Assembly (NCBI GenBank): GCA_033032175.1
Contig: CM065308.1
Location: 21,261,590 to 21,325,589, forward strand
DNA from: Saturnia japonica
Lineage: Eukaryota > Arthropoda > Insecta > Lepidoptera > Saturniidae
Length of the DNA: 64,000 bases
Reading direction: 5' to 3'
A program made the position numbers and the translations under genes. A model generated the notes under the pieces. That model worked only from the letters and a program-made list of their open reading frames with translations. It had not been told where the DNA came from and did no database searches. Shown here in pieces: positions 55,560 to 64,000 of this stretch (positions are counted from its first letter, which is position 1; each line of letters begins with the position of its first letter).

Positions 55560-56450
55560 TTGAATCTCTTCACTTGCACTCTCGTCTTTCACTTTCTTAC
55601 TTTCGTCCTCAGTCGTTTTAGTTTCATTCTCATTTTCGAATTCTTCATAATAATCGTTATTTTCCTGTGGCCAATATTCCTGATCATCGTAGTCATTATT
55701 ATCGTAACAGTAATAGTGACCGACTTCGCCTAATTCCAACTCATTAAGGCGAAAGCCTTGGGGTGGTCCCTGACCTTGATGTTTTAACGGTGGTGCAGTA
55801 CGCATAGTAACGTCGGTATTTTCTAAAGCATTTGTTGGTTGGGGAGGCCTATACCCTAACTGACCTTGGTTAATTTGTGGACGGTATCCAAACTGCTGCC
55901 TAGGCATTGAACCGAATTGTGTTGGTTGCATGAACTTTTGTTGCATACCGAATTGCTGAGGGCTTAACTGTGGCTTATATCCGAATTGCGGTGTATAACC
56001 TAACTGAGGCTTATATCCGAACTGAGGTTTATGTCCGAATTGGGGTGTATACCCTAACTGAGGCTTATATCCGAACTGAGGTTTATATCCGAACTGTGGC
56101 TGCGAACCAAAGGTTTGCGGTAATTTTACTTGACTACCCGGAACACCGAATTTAAATTGGGGTGGATTAGAGGGTTGCAATATTGGCCTAAAACCACTGG
56201 ATTGAATTGAACCCTGTACCTCCCGGGGTATGCCAGAGAGATTACTCTGTAAATGCGGGGTATTGAACTTCGCTTGTAATGACGTACCTGTTTGTTGCCT
56301 GCATAATTTATTTTTAGTATTATATTGTTCGTAAAAGTTCACTTCTTCCAATACAAACTCTAAAGCCTTTTCTAACGTTTCTGGCGATTTCAATCTAACT
56401 GTTCTTATCAAATGTTCCGGTAAGTTGTACAAGAAAACGTTAAGTGACAT
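55521..56450 (-). pseudogene. Gypsy gag, C-terminal part with hexapeptide repeats
   Basis: Continues gag in the second frame (NVFLYNLPEHLIRTVRLKSP, LEKALEFVLEEVN). From 56,096 to 55,965 (residues 119-162 of this frame) come seven repeats of Q(F/L)GY(K/T)P, grouped in an 18-residue higher-order unit. An acidic tail rich in E/D/N follows. No CCHC knuckle is visible, as in many errantiviral Gags. It ends at TAA (55,521-55,523). The A AAT TTT slip site for entering pol is 31 nt before the stop. Confidence 0.82.
55554..55560 (-). promoter_or_regulatory. -1 ribosomal frameshift heptamer (gag to pol)
   Basis: A AAT TTT in gag-frame codons (CAA AAT TTT CGA) fits the X XXY YYZ slippery rule. A -1 slip here opens the frame that runs without stop into the protease. 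Confidence 0.7.
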
Positions 56451-56884
56451 ATTATTATAAATAATGATCTTTGCATTTTAATTTCTGTGTTTGTTAACTG
56501 ATTTACTTTTGATATTAATACTGCTCTAATTGATTGTATACGATTACAAAAATCTGTATAATTTTCACCGTGTTTTATCTTTACATTTTCTAACTCTATC
56601 GCAATGCACTCTTCACTCCTAGGATCACCAAAGTGTTGAGTTAATAAGTCTTTAAGTTCAGCCCAAGTCTCGATGTCTTCCCTTTCACTTAGTAAGGCTG
56701 CTGCGTCATCAACTAACCTACTTGTTAATGCGTGCATCACATACAAGTTTTGTTCCTGACACCCTTTATATTTATTAATTACAAATTCACATTTCCTTAA
56801 AAATAAATTTAGATGGCGTTTATCCCCGTTGAACTGCGGTATCAGTTTCATCATTTCATTTGGGATTATTCTAATGGTTGCCAT
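56408..56884 (-). pseudogene. Gypsy gag, N-terminal part (before the frameshift)
   Basis: ATG at 56,884. Opens with MATIRIIPNEMMKLIPQFNG and continues as an errantivirus-type capsid domain (LRKCEFVINKY, DIETWAELKDLLTQHFG, ENVKIKHGENYTDFC). Near 56,455 homology moves to another frame (shift of one nt). After that point this frame runs 15-20 unrelated residues to a stop. Probably a one-base indel that disables gag rather than a programmed shift, because the break falls inside the capsid region. Confidence 0.8.
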
Positions 56885-57430
56885 TTTTGATACACACTAA
56901 CACAAAATACGACAAAAATAAAATACACACACAAAATGAGTTACACACAGAATATAATAAAAACCAATAAAATACAAGACACACAAAAATATAAAAGACA
57001 CGAAATGTAAATTCCTATTTTAAATATAGTGAAAAGATTTTATTCCTAATACAAAAATATAACTAAAATAATAAATTTGAGAAATTATATTTGTTACTGC
57101 AATTTTTCCTTTTTATATTGTATATTTGAATTTATTACTTATAACTAATGTCTATAGAAAATTCATAAGTGACTTTTTCGAAGTTTAGAAATACACTCGA
57201 ATTATTCCAGACACCTATAACTATTATTCGAAAAGGATTGGGATATATAGAAAGGAATAGCTAGTTGAGTCTACTCACAAACTGCCCATGTCCCTCGATG
57301 AGTCTTAGACGTGTCCTCCAGCTGCTGTGATGATCTTTGACAAATTTGTTTGGTTCGAGGATTCCCGATTAAAACGCGTGGAAACGTTCTCGCGGTACTG
57401 ATTTTAAATACTTTTCACGACGCGGAAATC

Positions 57431-57445
57431 TTACCGGCTGCGCCA
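57431..57445 (-). promoter_or_regulatory. Gypsy primer-binding site (tRNA-Ser type) overlapping a splice-donor-like site
   Basis: Minus strand reads TGGCGCAGCCGGTAA, its first T being the last LTR base. It resembles the TGGCGCAGTCGG site of 17.6/297-type elements, which is complementary to tRNA-Ser. The same bases give CCG|GTAAGA, a good splice donor that could serve the env mRNA (inference). Confidence 0.65.
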
Positions 57446-57669
57446 GTCAAGTCGTGCGCGAGCGGAGGACTTTAAAAAAGATTTTAATTTTTTTAAGAAG
57501 CGTTTATTCGCGACCATACATGTCTTAAGACTAACTTAAAGATACTCTTAAAACTACGAAGCAAACACCAGACGCGCCTTACAGGATCAGTTTACTGCAA
57601 CGTTGCGTCTGGCTTCTCTAGAATACAGACTGCTGAGTAGCGATATTCATAGAGGGTGATTCTATAACT
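57445..57669 (-). repeat. Gypsy 5' LTR
   Basis: Minus strand begins AGTTATAGAATCACCC and ends CACGACTTGACT. 225 bp. Confidence 0.93.
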
Positions 57670-57779
57670 AGGTACACAATAATATTGTTTTCGTCTCACG
57701 AACAACAATATGCTCTCATAATTTGAATACCAGTATGAAAGGAGATATCAACTGCATTTATAATATTTTTGGAAGTAAT

Positions 57780-58935
57780 GTTGTAATTTCTCATGAGTCT
57801 ATTTAATTGGTGAATAGTAACCTACATTTTTACGAGATCGTTTCTCACGAAATAATTTATAGGTTGTTCGTGGTATTGTTGATGGTAAGGTTATATTAAC
57901 TTCTGAAAGAAGCAGAGGCACATCCAAGATACCATTCACCAACTTAAACAGAAACACACTATCCATTAGTTGTCGACGATTGCTTAGAGTTGACATCTTA
58001 AAACATTTTAACTGTTCCGAATAACTCTTAAGCTTGTTAATGAGGTTACGACTATATGTTAGCTGCCACAGGAATCTATTCTGGACACTTTTTAAGCGCT
58101 TTGTAATAGACATCATAATGTGGATACCAAACAGTACTACAGTATTCGAGACCTGATCTAACAAGAGCATTTATATAACAAATTTTTTAGTCTGTGGATT
58201 TTTAAACTCTTTACTATTCCTCAAGACAAATCCCATAATTATAAAAGCGTTTCTTACAATTTTATCAATATGCTTATTAAATTGCAATTTAGAATCAAGT
58301 GTTATTCCCATGTCTCTAATTGAATCTAACGTTTTCAATGTAGTATTGTTAATACTGTATGACTGAAAAGGTTTAATTTTTTTGCGTGAGAAATTAACAT
58401 AACAACATTTATCAACATTGAGGTTCATTTCATTATTGAAGCACCATATTTCTAGATGATCAAGATCCTCTTGTAATAATCGGGAATCATTAGGAGACCT
58501 GATGGTTTTTAAGACTTTTAAGTCATCTGCATATAGAAAGAATTTGGAATGTGGGAAGCACTGATCAATATCATTAATAAATATATTAAACATTAGAGGT
58601 CCCAAATGTGAGCCCTGTGGGACACCTGATTTGATAGTGAAGTATTTTGATGAAAACCATTTATGACAAAAGGAGATTGTCTACCCTTCAGGTAAGCCTT
58701 AAACCAATTTAGAAGATTCCCATCAATCCCATAAAGCTGCAACTTTCCAAACCGTCGGGAAGACTCCTTCTTTGAAAGACTTATTATAGATTAACGCTAA
58801 TGGAAAAGCTAATGAATCAGCACACTTAAAGGCAAATATTGCTGGTATACCATCTGCTCCAGCACTTTTGAAAACAACAAGTCTTTTTAGTGCTCTTCGA
58901 ACACTATCGATACTAATCGGCATTGCCAATAGCTA
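57780..58935 (-). pseudogene. Jockey/CR1-type LINE, decayed RT
   Basis: Frames in order on the minus strand: 58,935-58,723 (SIDSVRRALKRLVVFKSAGADGIPA ... YNKSFKEGVFPTVWKVAA, RT motif 1), then LYGIDGNLLNWFKAYLKG at about 58,735-58,680. After a frameshift near 58,650 come SGVPQGSHLGPLMFNIFIND and the YADD box (58,605-58,171). The C-terminal thumb and tail (IMMSITKRLKSVQNRFLWQL, LSNRRQLMDSVFLFKLVNG) lie in 58,170-57,799. About 100 residues between motif 1 and the YGIDGN region are deleted. 5' parts (ORF1, endonuclease) are absent. The Gypsy element is inserted about 110 bp beyond its 3' end. Confidence 0.82.
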
Positions 58936-59440
58936 TATTGCTTTGTAGGCTAATAAAATCATAGGCGGTTGCTACTCGTAAATAAATTATTAATATATTT
59001 TATTATTTTATACACTTAACTACATGTTGAATTGTAAAAAAAAAAAACAGTATATTTTTGTTACAGTTTTTGCTTACTTCTTATTTGCATTGATCCTTCA
59101 TACGTCGGAAATCAAGTATTAATTAGTCCAAGAAGTTTTTATTATTACAACACCACAAAATATATTAAATAATATTTTTTTATGGTTTCGTTCAATGATA
59201 TTTTAATAACCGTGAATGTTGGGCAATTGCGTACACTTTCGACTTAATACCGGCGTGAGCGAGGAGAAGCTTTTATCCTTTTTTGACAACATGGTTTCCC
59301 GCCTTACGCTGTGATTTTCTATCTCTTTCGTTTCAATGTGCTGACAGCAAAATTTGTAAAGTTTTCAAATTGCTTGTAGTGAGACCGTCTAACCCTTCTA
59401 TTTATAAAACGTCATTGGTTTCATTCCTATTGAAGGTTTT
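58936..59440. other. unassigned intergenic
   Basis: AT-rich with no gene or clear repeat end. Confidence 0.3.
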
Positions 59441-59444
59441 TTAT

Positions 59445-59720
59445 TCACAATAAAGGTGGCAAACAAGCATACTGTCTGCCTGATGGTAAGCGGCTACCTT
59501 AGCCTGTGGACGCTTGTAATAGGTACCATAGATATCACTAGCGCGTTGCCGACATTCAACCTTCTTACTCCAAGAAGCTCTGGAAATCCTAATGATCACA
59601 GGAACACCACACAAGATTATTTGGCTGCAAGCTTATGTAAGGTGAAGGAATTGCATCAGTCGGGCAGCTACAAGTAGAGAGAAATTTCTCTGTACCCTGC
59701 CTATCTTTGAAACCTTCCTT
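59445..59720 (+). repeat. LINE-3'-end-type repeat, best-preserved copy
   Basis: Runs from AAAGGTGGCAAACAAGCATA through GATGGTAAGCGGCTACC, GCGCGTTGCCGAC and AAGCTCTGGAAATCCT to AGAGAAATTTCTCTGTACCC. Serves as reference for the partial copies elsewhere in the window. Confidence 0.65.
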
Positions 59721-59944
59721 AAGGACCTAACCCTAAACCTGCGCTGTCCATCATTGTTTTTTGATATTATGGCAAACTGACGCTAGATGGCACTATGCCT
59801 CATGGTAACTTCATTATAATCCGAAAACAACGGCGGCTACTGATAGATCGAAAATCCAGCGCCGGTCGGTGCTATCATGCTGACCTGCAAGCCTTTCGGC
59901 ATCTGGAAATAACACTGACTGCTATATTCAAGGTCCTTAATTCG

Positions 59945-60140
59945 ATTGCTTGGCCAAGCAAAGTGTTATTGGGTTTTTCTATGAAATTATCAGTAGCAGC
60001 TCGAAGTTTGGCTTTGTGCCCGATTAATGGTAATAGGCTCCGCCCCATGTAATAACATGGGACCATAAAAGCATACCCGGCGAACTGTGGGTGCACATTA
60101 GTACACCTCTGCCTAACTTTTTAGGGATACAGGCATGATG
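59945..60140 (+). mobile_element. tRNA-derived SINE, body
   Basis: AGCAAAGTGTTATTGGGTTT, CAGTAGCAGCTCGAAGTTTG and GGCGAACTGTGGGTGCACAT as in 14,050-14,320; T-arm lost. Confidence 0.65.
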
Positions 60141-60664
60141 ATATGCTATGTAATCCTGAAAGGGGACACACCAAAAGACAGCCACTGTTATGGGTTAAAC
60201 ACAATGGTCATGGTGTTCCTGATCCAATATACCGGCTGTTTCCAGGACACGAATGACGCGCCTAAGCGTACCACTATCATGGTGGATACCACCATACCGC
60301 CTGATAGTTGCGATCCAGTTGAACTTATAAATAGTTCTATTTTTTTATCGCAATAGGTAACAGGTTGAAATTTTCACAGAATATGTGATATTATAGAGAA
60401 TATAATGAAATTTAGAATCAAGTGAAGTGACACTACATTGTCCGTCAACCCAGGATAGATTGACCTGGCGCCAAAAAATTAGGAGAGCCGACCCCATCTG
60501 AAGTGGGATAGAGCTAGAAGAAGAAGAACAAGACATTTCATACAAGAGTCAAAATTAGTACAAAGTCTAGAGTAAAATAACAAATAATAAAACCGGCTTA
60601 TTGTGAATCAAGTTCGTGGTAAGGCTCCCAACCAAAATGAAAGGATGCACATTATTTTTTAAAC

Positions 60665-60880
60665 TTAACATCACGCTTGTATTCTTCGAAGGGTTAGGCA
60701 GAGGTGTACTAATGTACACCCACAGTTCGCCGAGTCTGTTTTTAGGTCCCATGTAATAGACGGCGAGCCTATTGCCATTGATCGGGCAAAAAACCAAACT
60801 CCGAGCTGCTACTGAGAATTTCATAGGAAAAACCCAATAACACTTTGCTCGACCTGGGATTCGAACCCAGGTCCTCACTC
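60665..60880 (-). mobile_element. tRNA-derived SINE with intact B box
   Basis: Minus strand carries GGTTCGAATCC (60,867-60,857), then the same body as 14,050-14,320, ending CTTCGAAGAATACAAGCGTG. Best-preserved copy after 14,050. Confidence 0.75.
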
Positions 60881-61164
60881 ATAGCATCGACATTATTTTT
60901 TGTTATTTAAAAATCATGTGTTATAGGAAATCGTGTATAAAGGTTAGCAAGTTCTGTGCCGATCACATTTTAATAAATAGGCATTGCGAAATGTGACCAC
61001 GCTATAAAAATGTAAATGAATTTCAAATTTATTAACCGACTTCAAAAAAACTAGGTTTTCAAATAGGTTGTATTTTTTTATATTAAAAATAATTAGCATT
61101 ATTTATAAATTTAAATATAATTAGTAAAAATCCATTCGCGATTTTTATCTTTTTAAAACAGCAA

Positions 61165-61610
61165 CGTCACGCCGCTCTCCCAACGGGGTAGGCAGAGACC
61201 ACATACTTCCACTAGCTACGGGCTTGGCATACAGCTTTTGCTTCTTCAACATTCATTAATTTTATCACGCACGCTCGTCGGTTTAGAGTACTCCTGACCT
61301 GACCTTTCTAGTCCCCGTCTAGGCATTCCTCTTCGAACCCTCCCATTCACACTCGTTTTATAAACATTTGTTTAGTCATTCTTCTTTCCTTCATCCCCCC
61401 TACATGCCCAAACAATCTCTATGCATCCCTTTCTCAATCCTTGTGCCTATATCTTCTTCCACACCACAACGTTCTCTTGTTACACTATTTCCTATCCTGT
61501 CGCTCAATTTCACTCCTGACATACCTCTTAGCGCTCTCATTTCTACTGCATTTATTCTATTTTCATGCTTTGTCTGCCACACCTAGCTTTCGATTCCGTA
61601 GAACGTAGTC
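61165..61610 (-). pseudogene. RTE-like LINE C-terminal fragment
   Basis: Minus frame 61,582-61,400 reads MWQTKHENRINAVEMRALRG, GVKLSDRIGNSV and RERCGVEEDI, then RIEKGM. This is the typical tail after the RT domain of lepidopteran RTE-like LINEs. Broken frames continue to a TRSTRRACVIKLMNVEE-like end and GxTWSLPRW near 61,180. Confidence 0.75.
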
Positions 61611-61666
61611 AAACGTTTTCCGTCTATTCATCAAGGTGTTCAACGCCCCATTCACCATGCTACCGG

Positions 61667-61753
61667 TTTTTTTTTTTTTTTAGAACTGACTACACTGTTA
61701 GCCTTAGGGGCCCTAAAGCCGCTGCGGCTTTTACAGCTTCACCGGACTTGAAC
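61667..61753 (-). mobile_element. 72-bp SINE-like unit with poly(A), perfect target duplication
   Basis: Poly(T) 61,667-61,681 and a 72-bp body 61,682-61,753. Flanks CCATGCTACCGG occur at 61,655-61,666 and 61,754-61,765, a 12-bp duplication. On the minus strand the body starts GTTCAAGTCC, matching the pol III B-box consensus GWTCRANNC. It is inserted in the LINE remnant region. Confidence 0.85.
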
Positions 61754-61879
61754 CCATGCTACCGGTATTTACCCTCCTTTATATATCACTTTCACACCTC
61801 CCTCCGTCACCTACCTACGCTTGAGCAAGTAACAGCGCTGTCAATTTTTGTCTCTGTTTTAAATAGTTTTTTAATAGTT

Positions 61880-62800
61880 TAATTGATCACATCGGTTTTT
61901 AAGTGATATATTTTGTGTATAGTTACATGAACTAACTGGTGATAAGTTTAGATGCTCAAAAACAATTATATTTTTTTGAAATAAGTGAAGAGTTTTAATC
62001 GCATTTTGTTGAACCACCGGTTGTTGAAATATTCAAGTATACGATTTGAAGAAAACGCGTAAGCGACGACCTATTCACGGCGCTTACGTCCTTTTCGCCA
62101 CAGATGCTCCTTTTGTTAAGTATTCAAGTACCTACTGTAAAATAAACCTTGTTGGAGTATATTACTACTACTGTTGGCGACAGAACAGTTGTTTTTCGTG
62201 TCTTAGGTTAGGGTATTATGTGTTATTATTATATTTACGTGTTACATACTATGAGTTACAATAAAATAGGTTAATACTGACAATATTATAGAAAAATGTA
62301 AGCGAATACGCTACATTACAAGTTGCATGTTGTATGTTAAGATGTATATAAACGATTATGTATTGTGTGTCACATATGTGACAATATAACTAACATAGAA
62401 TAGATTAACATATAGAGTAAGCCAATAGAGTAAGTATATCGAATGTTATAGAGATTTTACGAGCGGAAAAAAGTGATGTCGCCCGTAAATTACATTGTTT
62501 TTGGTTTATGTACGGAATGTATACGTAATGTATATTATAAGTGAATATGTAATGGATAGGTAATTCAAAGAGGAACATTTTGATATATGACATGTGTACA
62601 TAAGATATATAATGAGAGAAATATAAAGAGTTTAACAGGGCAACCAAAGCGAAAAGTAAAGTTAAAACACGAAATAAACACGGAATAAAACGGGGCTCTC
62701 TTTACGGTCATTCCTCGAACCACTTAAGCTCGAAGAAGGGCCGTATTGGGCACGGTGCAATTCAACGAGTCTACAAGTACAAGCAACGAGTAACTACAAG
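61880..62800. other. unassigned AT-rich stretch upstream of the LINE ORF1
   Basis: No gene. Near 62,675-62,690 two AATAAA words precede a GC-richer 62,700-63,050 stretch that includes a C-run at 63,002-63,015. This may be the LINE 5' UTR or an LTR-like leader; I could not find a second LTR copy. Confidence 0.3.
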
Positions 62801-63080
62801 AAGAAAGCTTTGGTCGTCCTGCGAACAATCAACAAGATATCGACTTTCATTGAAGACCCGGCACCTCAAGCGGTCGTGCATTATTGCACCCCCCGGACCC
62901 CCTCACCACTAACATCACGCCGCCCACTGGCATCCGTACGGTATCTACGAGACGGGCATCCGGCGCAACAAAACGCCCGTCCAAACCGGGGAAACGTCAC
63001 ACCCCCCCCCCCCCTCCCTCACGCAGAGGGGAAGTGACGCGTACCCAACAACTACGATACATCCTTTGATATAAATTAAA

Positions 63081-64000
63081 ATGTCTAAATGTGCGAAGTG
63101 TAGTAAATCAGTCAATAAAAAAAGTCCTGGAGTGCAGTGCATAAGATGTATTAAGTGGTATCATGGTACCTGTGCGTCGTTAACGACAGATCAGCTAAGT
63201 GCATTGTCAATCATGGAATCAGTTGACTGGAAGTGTCGTGGATGTACACCAACAGTAAGTAGTAAAGGCAAACGCATATCGGTTATTCTTCCTGATCATG
63301 ACGACGAAGAACAATCTGATGCTGAAGGAACAACAAACAATCAAAAAGAAAATACATTACTAGAAATACGTCAAGAAGTTCGAAAATTGCATCAAACCGT
63401 CAGAGATATTATACGCGATGAATTACAGAATACTCTGAAGTTTTGCTCTAATAAAATAGACGATTACGAGGAGAAAGTTAAGAACCATGAAATGCGTGTT
63501 AAAATTATGGAGAATCAATGTAAGGATATTACCAATATATGTAGGAATTTAACGCTAAAGAATGAAGTCTTAGAGCAAAAACTCAGTAAAATTGAGCAAA
63601 ATCTGACCTTGAATGATGTAGAGTCGTCGAACAGCAAGATGAGGATATTAAAAAAATTGCGACATCAGTTTGCCAGCTGTTGAACCAAAATCCGCAGGAC
63701 ATCATAAAAGTTGTTAGGAAAAAAAAACCAACTCGTCCCGGTTCAGCTCAAGCGGATCGTGCCAAGGTTGAAGCGCCAATCACTATATCTTTACGTGAAG
63801 GTAGGCGTGAATACTGGTACGAAGCCGTGCGTTTAGCAAAGATTACAGCTAAGGACCTGGGTGGTGAAGGTGATAAAAAGGTTTACCTACGTGAATCACT
63901 CACACCTACGACATCTTACCTATTATGGAAAATTAAGAAAAGTCTCAAGGAAAAAGCACTCTGCAAGTATGTCTGGTGTAGAAACGGGCAAATAATGGTC
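63081..64000 (+). pseudogene. LINE ORF1 (PHD finger, coiled coil, FP-like domain), frameshifted and cut by the window end
   Basis: ATG at 63,081. Residues 1-56 are a PHD-type zinc finger (C-x2-C, CIRCIKWYHGTC, W-K-C-R-G-C). Residues about 95-180 form a long coiled coil. Near 63,640 the frame slips by one base: the first frame ends at 63,683, while homology continues in another (DEDIKKIATSVCQLLN). That frame leads to REGRREYWYEAVRLAKITAK, KVYLRESLTPTT and KYVWCRNGQIMV at the window edge. This last part resembles the baculovirus FP25K/LINE ORF1 fold. I associate the PHD plus coiled coil plus FP-like order with CR1/Jockey-type LINE ORF1 proteins of insects, which bind element RNA. The continuation is outside the window. 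Confidence 0.75.

Larger units (their letters stand above)
51638..57669 (-). mobile_element. env-bearing Gypsy (errantivirus-like) element lacking RT/RNase H
   Basis: 6032 bp between two 225-bp LTRs (51,638-51,862 and 57,445-57,669) that look identical. LTR ends are AGT...ACT on the minus strand. AGGT flanks both sides (51,634-51,637 and 57,670-57,673), a 4-bp target duplication as in errantiviruses. Order on the minus strand: 5' LTR, primer site, gag (frameshifted), protease, integrase, env, purine tract, 3' LTR. The RT and RNase H domains normally between protease and integrase are absent. It is therefore non-autonomous for reverse transcription, yet young by its LTRs. It is inserted next to an older LINE. 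Confidence 0.95.

Noticed and set aside
55530..56155. Plus-strand open frames opposite gag
   Set aside because: Shadow frames created by the repetitive Q/G/Y/P codons of Gag.
60857..60867. Second B box as a tRNA gene
   Set aside because: Same SINE body follows it; no cloverleaf.
61400..61586. Plus-strand serine/phenylalanine-rich frame
   Set aside because: Antisense of the RTE-like LINE tail.
62800..63070. Proline-rich open frames before the LINE ORF1
   Set aside because: Overlap a C-run and the presumed 5' UTR; no similarity recognised, and the PHD ORF is the supported start.
1..64000. CRISPR arrays, prokaryotic operons, defence systems
   Set aside because: Intron-containing eukaryotic genes and insect-type transposons throughout; the only tandem repeat (157 bp) has no spacer structure.

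Overview
This is a eukaryotic nuclear window with AT-rich, intron-bearing DNA, almost certainly from a moth or butterfly. The evidence is the density of repeat types I associate with lepidopteran genomes: Helitron-like elements ending in a GCGGGCACAGCTAG-type 3' end next to a T, a tRNA-derived SINE with an intact pol III B box, and fragments of RTE, Jockey, R1 and CR1-like LINEs. No bacterial gene organisation, rRNA, CRISPR array or functional tRNA gene is visible.

Two host genes can be rebuilt from exons with GT/AG boundaries and consistent phases, both on the minus strand. (1) A complete five-exon gene, about 24.97 to 17.37 kb, encodes a secreted 283-residue FAM151/menorin-family protein (DUF2181, GDPD-like fold). 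(2) The 3' six exons of a CD36-family class B scavenger receptor lie at about 48.24 to 38.92 kb. Its N-terminal exons were not found and are probably beyond position 48.24 kb or outside the window.

The rest is mostly mobile DNA. 1-17 kb: Helitron-like elements, a 157-bp tandem repeat, a dead mariner, SINEs, and two Helitron-like elements abutting exactly at 15,303/15,304. 17-25 kb: the menorin gene, with Jockey and R1 LINE fragments in its introns. 25.4-26.1 kb: a Helitron cluster. 26.2-30.7 kb: an intact young Ty1/copia element with identical 182-bp LTRs, a TTTCC target duplication and one 1323-codon ORF. 32.6-35.8 kb: a probable hAT-like DNA transposon carrying a decayed RTE LINE. 39-48 kb: the CD36 gene, with LINE relics and Helitrons in its introns. 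51.6-57.7 kb: an env-bearing Gypsy (errantivirus-like) element with identical 225-bp LTRs and an AGGT target duplication. It has lost its whole RT/RNase H region and carries a frameshift in gag. 57.8-64 kb: more LINE and SINE fragments, ending in a LINE ORF1 (PHD finger, coiled coil, FP-like domain) cut by the window edge.

The most noteworthy observations are the RT-less but recently inserted errantivirus-like element with a canonical A AAT TTT -1 frameshift site, the copia element whose primer site matches the initiator-tRNA anticodon arm, and a 72-bp SINE-like unit found twice with identical ends and perfect target duplications. I saw no novel defence system or similar gene cluster.
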